Assembly: GCA_907165065.1 (NCBI GenBank)
Contig: OU015541.1
Location: forward strand, 6,386,001-6,450,000
Direction: 5' to 3'
Length of the DNA: 64,000 nt
Source of the DNA: Caprimulgus europaeus
Taxonomy: Eukaryota > Chordata > Aves > Caprimulgiformes > Caprimulgidae
The notes under the pieces were generated by a model that saw only the letters and a program-made list of their open reading frames with translations, ran no database searches and had not been told where the DNA came from. Below are positions 1 through 12,100 of this stretch, piece by piece (the first letter of the stretch is position 1; every line of letters starts with the position of its first letter). The position numbers were made by a program, and so were the translations under genes.

Positions 1-3000
1 CACACTGGCAATTTTTGCATAATTAGCAGAATACATTTAGTCTTAACCTTCTTCTGATGAATTCAGTCACACCTGTTTATGTGAAATCAATTAAGAGACC
101 TTAATCTTCTTAGACAGTTTCCAGCACTCCATCCACAGGTTCAGGCCTGTTTCTTGTATTGCGAAGTTTAAATTATATTAAAAAAGAAACAATTATCCTA
201 TAAACATTAAGGCCTAAATTATGCCTTAATAATTAAAACCAGTTACACTTTTAGTCTGCAGCCTTTTGGTGGCCAGACACATATCCAACAGTGCTGTCCA
301 TTTTGACTGTGATGAGCAGAGGGGTGAGCAGAACAACCCCAAAGCAAGGTCAGCACGAACACGTCTATGTGCCCGCCCCATGCAGCCTGTGCCAGAACGC
401 ACATTCCTGTGCCTGGATCTGCTGAGGGCTTGTGGAGTGATGTAAGGGTAAAGTCTGGTAACAGAGTCATCCAAGGAAAGGGAGCCCAGACTGCCTCCCC
501 AGAGCATCCAAAATCCCCCTTCTTACAGAAGAATTTTTGGGGAAGGACTTAATTTCACCTCACTTTAGGCATGTCCTTAAAACAGACATTGACAGCAAGT
601 CAGATGAATCATACTTCAGAAATGCCTGTATTTCTTCACCACTTCACTCCACAACAAGCTCAGGTTGGACATCTACAGTTTGATGAGACATATCCAACCA
701 TTATTGGGGATGTACAAGTGACACCAATAGCTAGTGAAAGAACAAGGTGTATGAATCCCTGCTCACCTGTGAAGTCAGAAACTACCTGATTAGTTGAAGC
801 TAAAAAAAGAATAGTGTTACTAGTCTCCATTGGGCATGGTTTGTGGTTTACAGCATGAAGAGTCCTGGCAATGTTTTATGCCAAAGGAGAATTTAAATCT
901 CACATCTGTGTGTGTTTCTTGGATCTACTATGCTGGCAGGTGAGTCATCCTAAGAAACCTTAAATTACTTTTCATTATACATCTAACATTATAAAAAGCA
1001 TTGAATTAGTGTCCAGAAATAGTTCAAACTGAAGTAGAAGCATGGTCTTATGACACTCACAAGACTATCTAGTGGGACATACATGAAAGGTGCTTGGAGT
1101 ACCTTGAAAACTTCAGAACCAAACCTCTGTTTCACCTACAGAGCTGCACAAAACTGCACTGAGGTGAAACAAAAAGAATGGAAATTGATGGCTTTAACTG
1201 AGGAAACCCTGCCATTTAGTATGTGCTATGTGTGAAAACTGACCCACTCCACTAGGCCTCCTTGAAAACTGAGACCCCACTCAGTGTAAATCAGGAGTTT
1301 CTCTTGCAGTAGCACACATGCTATGTTTTAGAACATGTTCTTCACACTCTTTTTTGAAAGTGAAAGGGGGAAGCATGGGAGGGGGTAAAAAAAAAATAAA
1401 AAAAAGAGAACCCCCTTTTTCCCCCCCACAACCTGTAGAAAGGGAAAAAAATATAAAGTAGCTGCTAAAATCTGTTTGAGATCAATTTCTGTTTTATAAA
1501 CTTTGGGTTTTATTCTAATTGTTAGGGAGACACATAATAACTGGTTTTAACATAATTTTCTTTGGACTATCTCCCCAAAGCCACAATTAATGTAAATACC
1601 AGTGTCTCGTTAGTAATTTCCTTTCATCGGTAAATGCTGAAATGCAATGATCCGACCACAAATCACAAAGCAAATAAGCTTGCAGTGCTGTTCCAGCTAC
1701 ATTGTTATTACGCAGTTTGTACATTAGAGAGTTGATAAGGGAGGAAAATACTTTGAGTACTTCGAAGAGCTTCATTACATGAGATCTAATACCCTTCCAA
1801 GCAATGGAGATAGCAGCTTCTATGGGCACTTACATGTAAACCAGCTTGAAGGGGTAAAAGTAGAGTCAGGTCTCATGAAGTCAAGAGAACTCTGGTGTAA
1901 CCATGGGGTCAGAAACCAGATTACATTCTCTCTTCTCAATTCACAAACGTGAAGGGATTTACTCTCACTCATGCATTTTCTTCAGTTGCTTTTGAGGGGC
2001 CTCTAGTGATGGATGACACACACCCGCAGCAGGAGATGACTATCAGCCTCCCCTTCGCTCTTCTGCGTGCTAGGAGACTGATGGTGGAGGAAGGAGGACC
2101 TCTGGCATGCATGAGGCTCAGTCTTCCTAGTTTTGCTATCCCTAGGCATCTCGTGTTATAGCATTCACTTGCTGGTACACAAAAATCTAGGTATTGTAAT
2201 GACTTATTTTCACTTTACAACTGAATATATGCTTAACAGACAAAAATACACATCTCCAGTTAAACACACAAAACACTGAACATCCAAATAACTGAAGCAG
2301 ATTTCAGCCTCCCATCAGCAAAGATCCCACTTTGCAAAATCACCTCATCTCTGCCAAACACACAGCCACAGCAGAGAGAGATGCTACTAAAATATGCAAC
2401 GGTAGAAGATGTTTTCCAGGGAAAAAATGAAAATCTTTTCCTGAAAACAATTGTCACACACACAGCAAAACAAAATCTGACTCCACAACCAGACTGCTAT
2501 ACTTAGTGTGGCAGGACCATTGACTGCAATATGGATCAGGGACATGCTTCCACCAGTCTTGCCTTCATACAACTGCAGCAAATATCACTCTGACCAAACA
2601 GAAATCCTTGTTTTTAACTCAGCATTTTATAGAGTGAACAATTCCACCTCTGTTATTCCGTGCTGCTCTATCAATTAGTTTCTCAAGAGTGGCTACAGAG
2701 CCATCACTTACCAGCAGTTCAGAGCTGTCATTCTCTCAACAGGGCCTCAGGAGTCTGTTCCCAGGCAGGAAAAGCTGTCACTAATAGCTGTGAGGAAGAA
2801 GATGGAGGATAATGAAATTAATCTGTTTGCCTTTCTAAGCAATCCAAGTAACATCCTTCCACATCTGAGCATCCTGCAGTTCACAGTCTACCTCTCTTAA
2901 GGATGAGCATGCAAAATAGGCATGATACCTTGTTTTCAGTGATAAGAAGGGTGCATGCCAAGAGGATAAATAATTTTCTTGTGGTCATGCAAGACATTTG

Positions 3001-5101
3001 GACACAAGAAAATGAGATGCACAGCTGCATCATAGCCTACAGTTTTCTGCCAAGATACTTTCTGGACTCTCTAGTATTGATCTCCACATGAGTTAACTTT
3101 CTCTGCTGGTAGAAGGGAAATTTGTTTCCCATACCCCAAAGTGCAGAGTTAGGTTATTCTGCCAAATAAGCTAGTTACAACCAGCTCAGGTATCTCTGTG
3201 CTGCATTACAGTCTACACTGAAGACATTCATCATATCTTCTCAGGCCAGAGATTAGCACCTAATCCCTTTGCCATGTTTCCCTGTAGGAACTTCACAGTA
3301 CGAGGGCTTTGCTCATCTCTACAACCGATGGTTTTGCAAGGCCTAAACTACTTTGCAAGAATTGCAAAACATGTTTGAACTTGCACATTCTCTCAGTCAC
3401 AGAGGGTTGCTCAGCCCCACCCCCAGTCCCACAGCACATTGGCAAAAGGGTTGGAAAATAAGCCAAAGAAACAAAACCCAAACCAAACCAAAATACCCCA
3501 CATCATCTTGGAAATCAATAGTATCTCAAAAACCGATCAGAGAAGTGTGGACGCAGACACATAGAACATGAATTTATCATCCTTGTGTATTCTTACATTC
3601 CCTTTCCTCTGTCCTTTCCCCTTTAGGCTATCTCTATATTCTAGGTCCAGCTCTAATTTCCACTCTGTTTGGGTTTTTATTATGCTCCTGGTGCAAGAGC
3701 CACACATCCCCGTTCCATCCTGTTGTGCCATGTAGTTAGAAGTGCCTTTAGATGATTCAAAAATGCTTATGGCCTCACTGCATTACACTTCTCAACATGA
3801 AGCTCCTCCAGCTCCCTCCTTTGTATTACTCGACTCCCTGACCCTGTAGTTTACAGCTGGTCCAACCCTCACGTTTCCATCAGAAGACACTTCTCAGCTA
3901 ACATTCAAGCCTTTTAGAGCTGCTGATACAAGAGAAAGCCCTAAGTAGTCCTGAAGGGTGGAACTGGGGACACAGACAGCACAGGAGCAATAAGCTTGCT
4001 TCCTAAGAAGCATGGTCAAAATGATGAATCTTGCCAAAAGTGTCAGTTACCCAATTTTTGTTCTTACTAAATCTGTAGGGTTTCCTTCATACTCTTTAAT
4101 TACTCAAACCTTACTCAAGGAACGTGGTTCAAACAAACAAACATAAAAAAAAAGTTACAACAACGTAGCATGATCTTGACATACAAGATGTCAGAACCAT
4201 TATAAACCCCTTTATCCCAGAATGATGTCTTTTGTGCTTAGAGGCATGCTTGCTATTCATAGATCTACTGCTCAGCTGTTCCAGTTTTTAGTTCTGCATA
4301 AATGCCCACTCATTATGTCCAGAGGGTTTTGCCTGTAGCTTTGTGTTTGTAGCCTTGAGGCAAATGTCTTGATGGCTTAGGGAACTCATAGCGAATGACC
4401 AAATAACATTGGATTTTCCACAGCAACGAAGCCATTATGGGACAGCGTTTCTATGTAACAGCACCCTTCAGTGTGCAGTCATTATAACTAAGGATTTAAC
4501 CAGGCTCTGGGGACAGAACAAAATCACTTTGAAGCCAAAAATCCACACTGAAATCTTAAGCATTAGATTTCTGAAATGCTTCTCAGAACTGCTTGAGTCA
4601 GGCAGCTTTGTCAGTTACAGTAAAACCAAGTGAAGGGGAAGGAGTTTTATGCACATCTGAAGAATGAATCCAAGTATTCAGACCTGTGCATGCAGAGCTG
4701 GGGGTGCAGCATGCATTCCTTGCACACATTTTTTTTGCAGTTACATATAGACCCATCAAAAGCACACACACAATTTGCAGCGAACATTAATATTTTTAAG
4801 CACAGAATTTTAGCTATTGCTAAAATTTCTAAGTACATTGCTTACAATTTTGAGGAAAATCTGTAGTTAGGCTGTAGCACATTACAACAAGCATTTGTAA
4901 TACTCATAGCCCAGGGAATCCAGAGCCTGAAACCTGGTTCATTTCAGTTGTGCTACTCCCCACTAAGGAATTGATCTGGTAAATGAATGCTGAATTAAGA
5001 GGTCTGTGCAGATCAGGTTTACAGCAGAGAAAGAAGGAAAGTTCATAATAAAAAGAAGCAAGGATATAGCATAAAGTGCTGGGTGAAAAGTGTTGTACAA
5101 G
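1..5101. other. Intergenic DNA, no gene seen
   Basis: AT-rich single-copy-looking sequence downstream of TFAP2C (toward BMP7 in the human order, if synteny holds). No open frame longer than about 100 codons, no splice-linked exon and no recognisable repeat was found. Confidence 0.6.
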
Positions 5102-5754
5102 TGTGGTGGGTTGACCTTGGACTGCAGCCACCCATCCAGCCGCTCTCTTACCCCCGTCCTCAACGTGACAGAAAATAAGGTGAAAAAGCTCATGGGTCAA
5201 GATAAAAAAAATAAAAAAATAGGGAGATCCTTCACCAGTTACTGTTACAAGTGAAACAGACTTGATTTGAGGAAAACTAATTTAACATATTGACAACTCA
5301 AATAGATTTAGATGGTGGCAAAATTAAAACACCACCTCACTCTCCCCTTATTCCCAGGCTTCACCTCACTCCATTCCCTACCCCTCTACCTCCCACCCAC
5401 TGCCCCACAGGGCATGGAGGGCATGGGGAACCAGGGGTCCACCCTGCAGCTTCTTTCCCCTCTTTCCCTCACTCCAGCCCCAGTACTCCATGGCCACGGG
5501 GGAAATCTCTGCTCTGACACCTCGAGCTCCTCCTCAGGGGTGGCAGGGCTGTTTCTTACACTTTTCCCCCCTCACTCCTGGGCAGCATTTTGCACTTTCT
5601 TACACCATTTTTCACAGGGACACTCCAGCCTTGCTGACAGACTCAGCTGTGGCTGCTGTGGGACCATCATGGAACCGGCCTGGGGCAGCCCCTCACCTGT
5701 GCTCAGAGAGGGCCCTGCAGCCCCACCAGCGCCTGGGCACGGACACCCCGCACA
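5102..5754 (-). mobile_element. Solo LTR of an avian ERVL-type endogenous retrovirus
   Basis: On the minus strand the element starts TGTGCGGGG at 5754 and ends CAACCCACCACA at 5102, giving TG...CA termini and a length of about 650 bp. The 3' terminal segment and internal phrases resemble abundant bird ERVL-type LTRs remembered from other genomes. No retroviral coding sequence flanks either end, so it is a solo LTR. Five-base target duplications are not evident (ACAAG on the left, GCAGG on the right), suggesting an old or rearranged copy. The family name comes from memory, not from a search. Confidence 0.65.
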
Positions 5755-5919
5755 GCAGGTGAAACACAGACTTTGAGAAGCCATAAAGGAAGCCTGGGTC
5801 TCTCCAATGAGGGAATCTCTCAAACCTGGAGGGAAATTATAGATGACACCTACCAAAACTTCCGCCCCACTCCTTGCAGGCCCCACTGCACCCACAGGTC
5901 TGGATATACACACAGGCCT

Positions 5920-6110
5920 GCAACAGGAGAGACCCCCCACACCCAGCCCTGCAACGGGAGAGACCCCCCCACACCCAGCCCTGCAACGGGAGAGACCCCC
6001 CCACACCCAGCCCTGCAACGGGAGAGACCCCCCCACACCCAGCCCTGCAACGGGAGAGACCCTCCCACACCCAGCCCCGCAAGGGGAGAGACCCCCCCAC
6101 ACCCAGCCCC
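5920..6110 (+). repeat. Six-copy 32-bp minisatellite
   Basis: Six head-to-tail units, of 31 bp (first) and 32 bp (the rest), run through this 191-bp stretch. Each unit has the form GCAACGGGAGAGAC followed by a C run and ACACCCAGCCC. The three central copies are identical; the outer ones differ at one to three positions (an A, a missing C, a T, and a C to G change). Because 32 is not a multiple of 3, open frames across it cycle through three phases and give repetitive Pro/Thr/Arg translations on both strands. These are not genes. Confidence 0.97.
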
Positions 6111-9100
6111 GCCCCCCTCGGTGCCAGAGCTGGAAGGGGAGCTCATGCAGAATGAGCGGCTGTTTGGATGGGGAGTGTGTGGAAATAATCCCATGCAGAG
6201 CAATCTGTGCGAGGCAGCCAGCACCCCGTGCCCACAGACCTCATGTGGGGATGTCATTAACGAGCTCCCTGTCGTGACACATGAGAAACTCCACCGGTGC
6301 TTCGAGGAGAGGCGGCAGGACACCTGCCTGCTGCACACATGGCTGCTTTCTCCCAACAAAGGCAGGGAATTAAATTCAGCCAAGGACAGAACATGGAGTG
6401 GCATGGTTCAGAGAGCACAATGCCCCAGTTCCACCATTACTAGGAGAGCAAGAACAAGGCCTGAGCTTCTGGCTGGTTCCTTCTATCCCTTAACACAAAG
6501 CACCCCAAGAAAGCCAGGCTTTTACCCAGCACACATCTCTGAGGATGAGAAGCTGTGCTTTGGTAAATCTGCAGGGATGCTAAGGGTTGGATAAGGGCTG
6601 CATTGATGAGGCAGGAAGTTGAAGCATGGATCAGAAATGCATGACTGCATGGAAAAATCAGAGGTGTACTGAGACAAGTGACCCTCTTGTATAAGAAGGT
6701 GATGTGGTCCAGCACTGGAATGTGATAGAAAAGGGGCTCTCAGTCACATCCCTCCCAGTTTATAACCCTTGCACACAAGGGCTATCGTATTTTGACATGA
6801 CTCAGAACAACTAACTACAGAGCAGGGATTAATCTGACTGTGCATCTCGCCCCAGATACAGCATGATTTTTGCATCTCCAAGAAGGCTGGATTAATAGCA
6901 GCAGCCAGCAACATCACTGGCACAACAACTCAGTGCTGCCAAGAGAAGTAACAGGAAGAATAACCTCTATACTACAGAGGCTTACAAAATGGTTCAACCC
7001 AGCGGCATTGCTAGGCAGTGCTTTAGCCCAGCAGTGACTCACCATAAATGCTCGCATGCTCCTCATGCTGGAAAACACTGTGGAAGCCTCCCCTCGGCAA
7101 GTCCTGCAACAGCCCTGCTTCAGCCAGGCTGCAGTCGGCATGGCCTGGAAGAGCAGTTGTGCATTTTACCCTCAGCTGCTTCCCTCGCAGGGATGCAATT
7201 TCCTACCTACCCTGGTGACTCTGGGTTTTAACCCTGTTGGAAGGGAGTCTGGGCCTCAAGGGGTTTTTTTAGGTACGCTTTTTTAAAAGGTTGTACATTC
7301 TTTGACACCTTTCCCTTGTATTGTAAATGTCAGCTAACACATGCCAGAGGGAACACTCTCCTTTCACCATGATTACAAACAAAAAAAATGGAGAGAAAGT
7401 GGTTTAATTCTTTCCATTATTTGCCCAGTTCAGGCTTCATAAGTTTTCATGTTTCTTCCTCAGACACAAGAGCCTTCTTTCCTTAAAACTGTTCTTCTGG
7501 ATAAACTAGGATCCACAACTTTTGTTGTCTACAAAGCACTTGGGACACAGTTCCAAAGTTGCCTGCCTATGACAGTCTTTCAAGCCTCAGAAATAAGTAT
7601 AGGACACAAGAGTCAACTAAAGAGATTTTTTTCCAGCAGCCAGACATCAAGTCACCAGCTCCAGGAATCAGCTCTCACACCCAGCAACACAGACTGGTTT
7701 GCTTGACTCGTTATTGTAATATGGCTCATTAAACTCCCAAGAGAGGATATTCCACAACATCCCAGCTCCAGTGCATCATGTAATAACCATTTCCACCTTT
7801 CAGAGTGGAAGGTGCATTGACAACCCCTAAACACACACTGATCTAGGTCATATTTAGGGTTCAGGGGACTGCATGTAGGAGCCATGAGAAGAGTGGGCTT
7901 TCCTTGTGTCATCCTGATCACAGCAGTGCAATCACACAGCCCATTCTGGATCTGTGCAGGGACACACTTTAAAAGGCAGGGATATAAACCCCAGGGAAGA
8001 AGAAAAGGGAAGAATGAGAGGAAAAAAGCAGAAAAACAAAGGCACAGAGTGTTGCAAGTTGAATGAGATATATTAGCACAGACACAGAGCTATTCCTCCA
8101 TGCAGTCCTCTTTCAACATGTTTGTTTATTGCCTTCCCCCCCCGGGTCCCCACCCCGTGTTTAAATTTGCACCCTGGTATAAGGCAGGAGAATTCTCCCT
8201 TTTTTACTAGTAATTTTGTGAGGTTTATTTCATAAGAGATGTGAAAAGGGAGGCAGGGAGAAGAGTCATAATAAAAAATAAAAAAAACCCCAACATTTTT
8301 CACCAGACAAGTCCAGTTCCTTGTACAACCACTTTGTATTGGTCATGCTGACAGGGTGGGTTTGTTGTCCATGGCACTTTTCACCCCAGGACCACATCGC
8401 AGGCCCATTCACACCCTCACAACTCTCCTATGGGAAGCAGATACTTGCCTTTTTAGATATGTCTTCTTGATCTGCAAGGTGCTTAGGTATTTCACAGCTA
8501 TTTATTTCAGTAACAGTTAGAGGCCCTATATATGTGCCTGATCTGAGCATAGGTACTCCAGATGTAGCTCACTGTAACAAGAAACAAATTTATGTCTCCT
8601 GCATCCAGAGCAAGCAGCTCTCACTGCCTTTCCTCTGCACAGAGATGAATTCACCCATGGCCATAGCCATGGACACCATTGCCAAGTCCTGGGGAGAAGC
8701 TGAAGACCACAGCTTTGCGAGTCCTGCAGAGAGTGGTTGAGCGAGGGATTAGTAAACCAAACCCTGCTAAAACAAAGCCTCTCAGGAAATCAAATGCTGC
8801 CTCTCATTCAAGTCTCTTCATCACCTACAAGTACAGGGCTGTGCTGGAAGCAGTTTGGTTAGTTCAGTTAAACCAGCTATTAAAATCATAGCCAGTTCCT
8901 TAAGCAACAGCTGAAAATCACTTCCAGCCAGCTCTGCTGCCCAGCCTGGCCACCCCATGCCCTGAGAGGGAACTGGGCATCTGCCCTACCACGGCTTAGG
9001 ATCCCCATGTGCCCCCAAGTTTCACACTTTTAGGGGAGCAGATGACCAAATTTCCAAACCTACATTCACATCCAGCCATCAGGGACATTTTTTTGCCTTC

Positions 9101-12100
9101 TACCCTCCCTTAAAATAGCAAACTTCTCTGTTCATTTTTTTGAATGCAGCAACTGTAGCTAATGAGTTCTGTGGCCATCACTACCCTCTGAGGCATTTAT
9201 CAGACTTTCACAAGCACCAGCCAGCATTTCCTAATGCATCACAGCAGAGACAGCATCCAAGCTTTGCTATTTCCTGGAATTTTTTCCCCCTCACCTCTAC
9301 ATATTTTTCTACCAGAGAATTTGTGCAGGATTAGCCCCTCCAGGAAGCAGTAAGGCCAGCACAGGAGGCACGTGCAGCTGAGCAAGAAGTCATCAGCAAA
9401 CCAATCCATGCAGTGGCCTTCACACAAAAATCCACTCCCTCCCAGCAAGGCAGCACTGCCCAAGTCTGCGAGTAGGGTGCCTTTCTGGAGATCATAGGCT
9501 ATTTACTGACCTCTGCATTACAACCGAGTCACTCACTGTCATTAAGCAAAGTAAGAACGCCTTGGGTTTGTGACTTGCCAAGCTTTGGCAACCCTCTCCA
9601 CACCACAGCCCTCCTGCAGAAGGAGGGGTTTATGCTACGTGTGACACCCAACAGGTTTGGAGAAATAGCTCCTTCAAAGGGATGAGTTTCCCCGTCACTG
9701 GTCCAATATTCACTTTCTGTTTATGGTCCTACCCCTAGGTTTTTGGTTTCCCAAGTACATGCACACCATAAGAGATTTCCAAATTAGACTGTCACCCTAG
9801 GAATCATTTCAAACCCAGTTACTGACAGTTTGGAAACCACAAGTTTCTGATATCCCATTTTTGTAAAGCTCTTTCACCCATTTCATTCCCTTTTATGTAA
9901 AAATTAAAAAAGTTTCCTCAGTTTTAATCTTGTAAAACACATTATGCAAATGTATGGGGTTTATGTAAGATGATGGCCTGCGGCCATCACCCCTGGCCCT
10001 GGCTGGGATCTCGTTAGATCTCCCAGCCCGAACAGGCTGGGGCCTGCTCGGCGCTGGCTGCAAGACCTCCAGAGCCAGCCAGGTGCTGCGAGAGCCGGGC
10101 GGCGAGGCACGAGGTGGCCCCCGCCGCTGTGAGTCAGCACCCATGGGGTGCCCAAGCACAACCCACCCTCTGAGAGAGAGCCCAGGTCCCCATGGGTGGG
10201 GGCTTCAGCGCATCCCTGTGTCCAGCACCGCACAGCTTGGAGGGCAAAGCACTTCCAAGGTGAAAGCTTTGAGGTTCTCAAGAAGGTGGCAAGGGAGAAC
10301 ATTTGCTGCGTGCTGACCAACCCAGACAAATGGTGCTGGTTGAAGCAATCCAAACACCTCATTATGTTCTGGGGGTTTTTTCCCCCACTTCTGTCATATC
10401 TTGGGCTATATGAGAAAAAAAGAATGGAAAGGAAGTCCCATAATTGATTTAACATGTTTCTCACTTTTTTAGCTAGCACCCAATGACTCATTCTCATCTT
10501 TACCTTTCTGATGTCATTTGCTATACCTTACTTTGCCAGCAAATATGAAAAAAAAAAAAGTTTATTTTAGCTACACTTATATTTCTTTTTAACACCACAC
10601 TCACACAAGTTCTGAAAAATACCAGGCAGAGATAGGGTTTTTTTCCTCCAAATGTTAACAAAGATCTCTGATTACTCTAATTCCTGCCCTCAACCTAGCA
10701 GTTTTTCTGGAGTGAATCCCTGGAAACACTCTCTGCGGGGAAGTTAACAGGAATACCTCACACCAGCCTTACCAGAATCTTATCAACTTTTATCTTCCAC
10801 CAGACAAAGCCACTAAGCACAAGCATTTATTTGCCAGACAATGCAAAGATCTCCTACTATTGAAGGTAGTACTTCAGGCTCTGAAGGGGAGACCCCACCA
10901 CTTACCTAGAAGCATACATAATTTTTCTCCTCCTTTAGAGACTTCACAACAACCTCATACACATGCAGATGGTCCCTGTCTACAGCCACTGTACACCCTA
11001 TTATCAAACACCCACAGCAGACAAGGACAAGCCTTACCTTGACTGAAGCACTGGTGTTCTCAGGTCCCAGAGAAAGAATTCAACCCAGCTCAGAAAAGAA
11101 TGTTTCAGGCTTATGTCTGCTGCACTGCTGAAGTCAATCAGCCCCAAACCCAGCTGATCCCCCTCACTTAGTCAGATGACCTCACAGCCTAATTCCTAAA
11201 TGTGCTTTAGCCTGGGCTTCTAGGAACTTGTATGTGAGGTCTAGAAAACAATAACCTCTGTAGTAAGGCAAAAATGGTAGCTCTAAGTAATGCCTACATC
11301 CACGTTACATCTTTAACTGAGTCACATTAACTGGTTGCAGCCTAGTTAAAAGCTATAAATTTTTAACTTAATATAATAAGACCTCAGCTGTGGAAGGATT
11401 TTTCCTCTTAGGAGGGCAGGGCCAGAACCCATCTGCACTGATGTTTTCAATAATATCCCCTCTAGGGTTTCTTGTTCAAGGTTGTAAAAAACCAGTCTCT
11501 CATCTGATGTGCTTCTGGTATAGAAAATACCCAAGTTTGGGCTTAAATCCTAAAGGTTACTTGGCTTTCGGTGTCCTATGTAAGAACCCTCTGCTGAGAG
11601 GTTTGGTGGTCATTACTTTCTTAGAACACCCAAAGGTAGATATCCAAATACTGGACAGCAGCTTCTGGCAGTTTAGGACCTGCCCCAGGTCTCACTGACA
11701 CATTGAGCCATCTGGCTTCCTTTGCACCTACGTGCACCTCTGAAAACACTGTTTCCTGGCATCTCCAGCTCTGATCATCCTCCAGCTTCTCTCATGTTTT
11801 CTCTGGATTTCACCACACCTTAGCCTTAAATATAGAGCACCATTTGGGGGTAATTAGAGATTCTTAATTAATTAGAGTTATAGATTTAAGGATTCAAAGC
11901 TTGACAAATGAGCTCAGGTTAATTTTTCTGCAAGAGTTGGAGAAAATTACTGGTCCCAGGTACCTGCCCTACCCCTCTGCTGAAGGTTAATTGCTGTTTC
12001 GCTTGCGCAGCCAAAACCACGTGTGCCTCCATCCCAGCTGCTCCAGCTCACAGTCCAGCGCCCAGCTCAGCTCCAGCATTACCCAGCTGCCAGGATGCAC

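Noticed and set aside
5773-6594. 273-codon plus-strand frame and related minus-strand frames
   Set aside because: They are made largely of minisatellite translation (Pro/Thr/Arg repeats). The repeat lacks stops in all phases, so these are not a protein gene.
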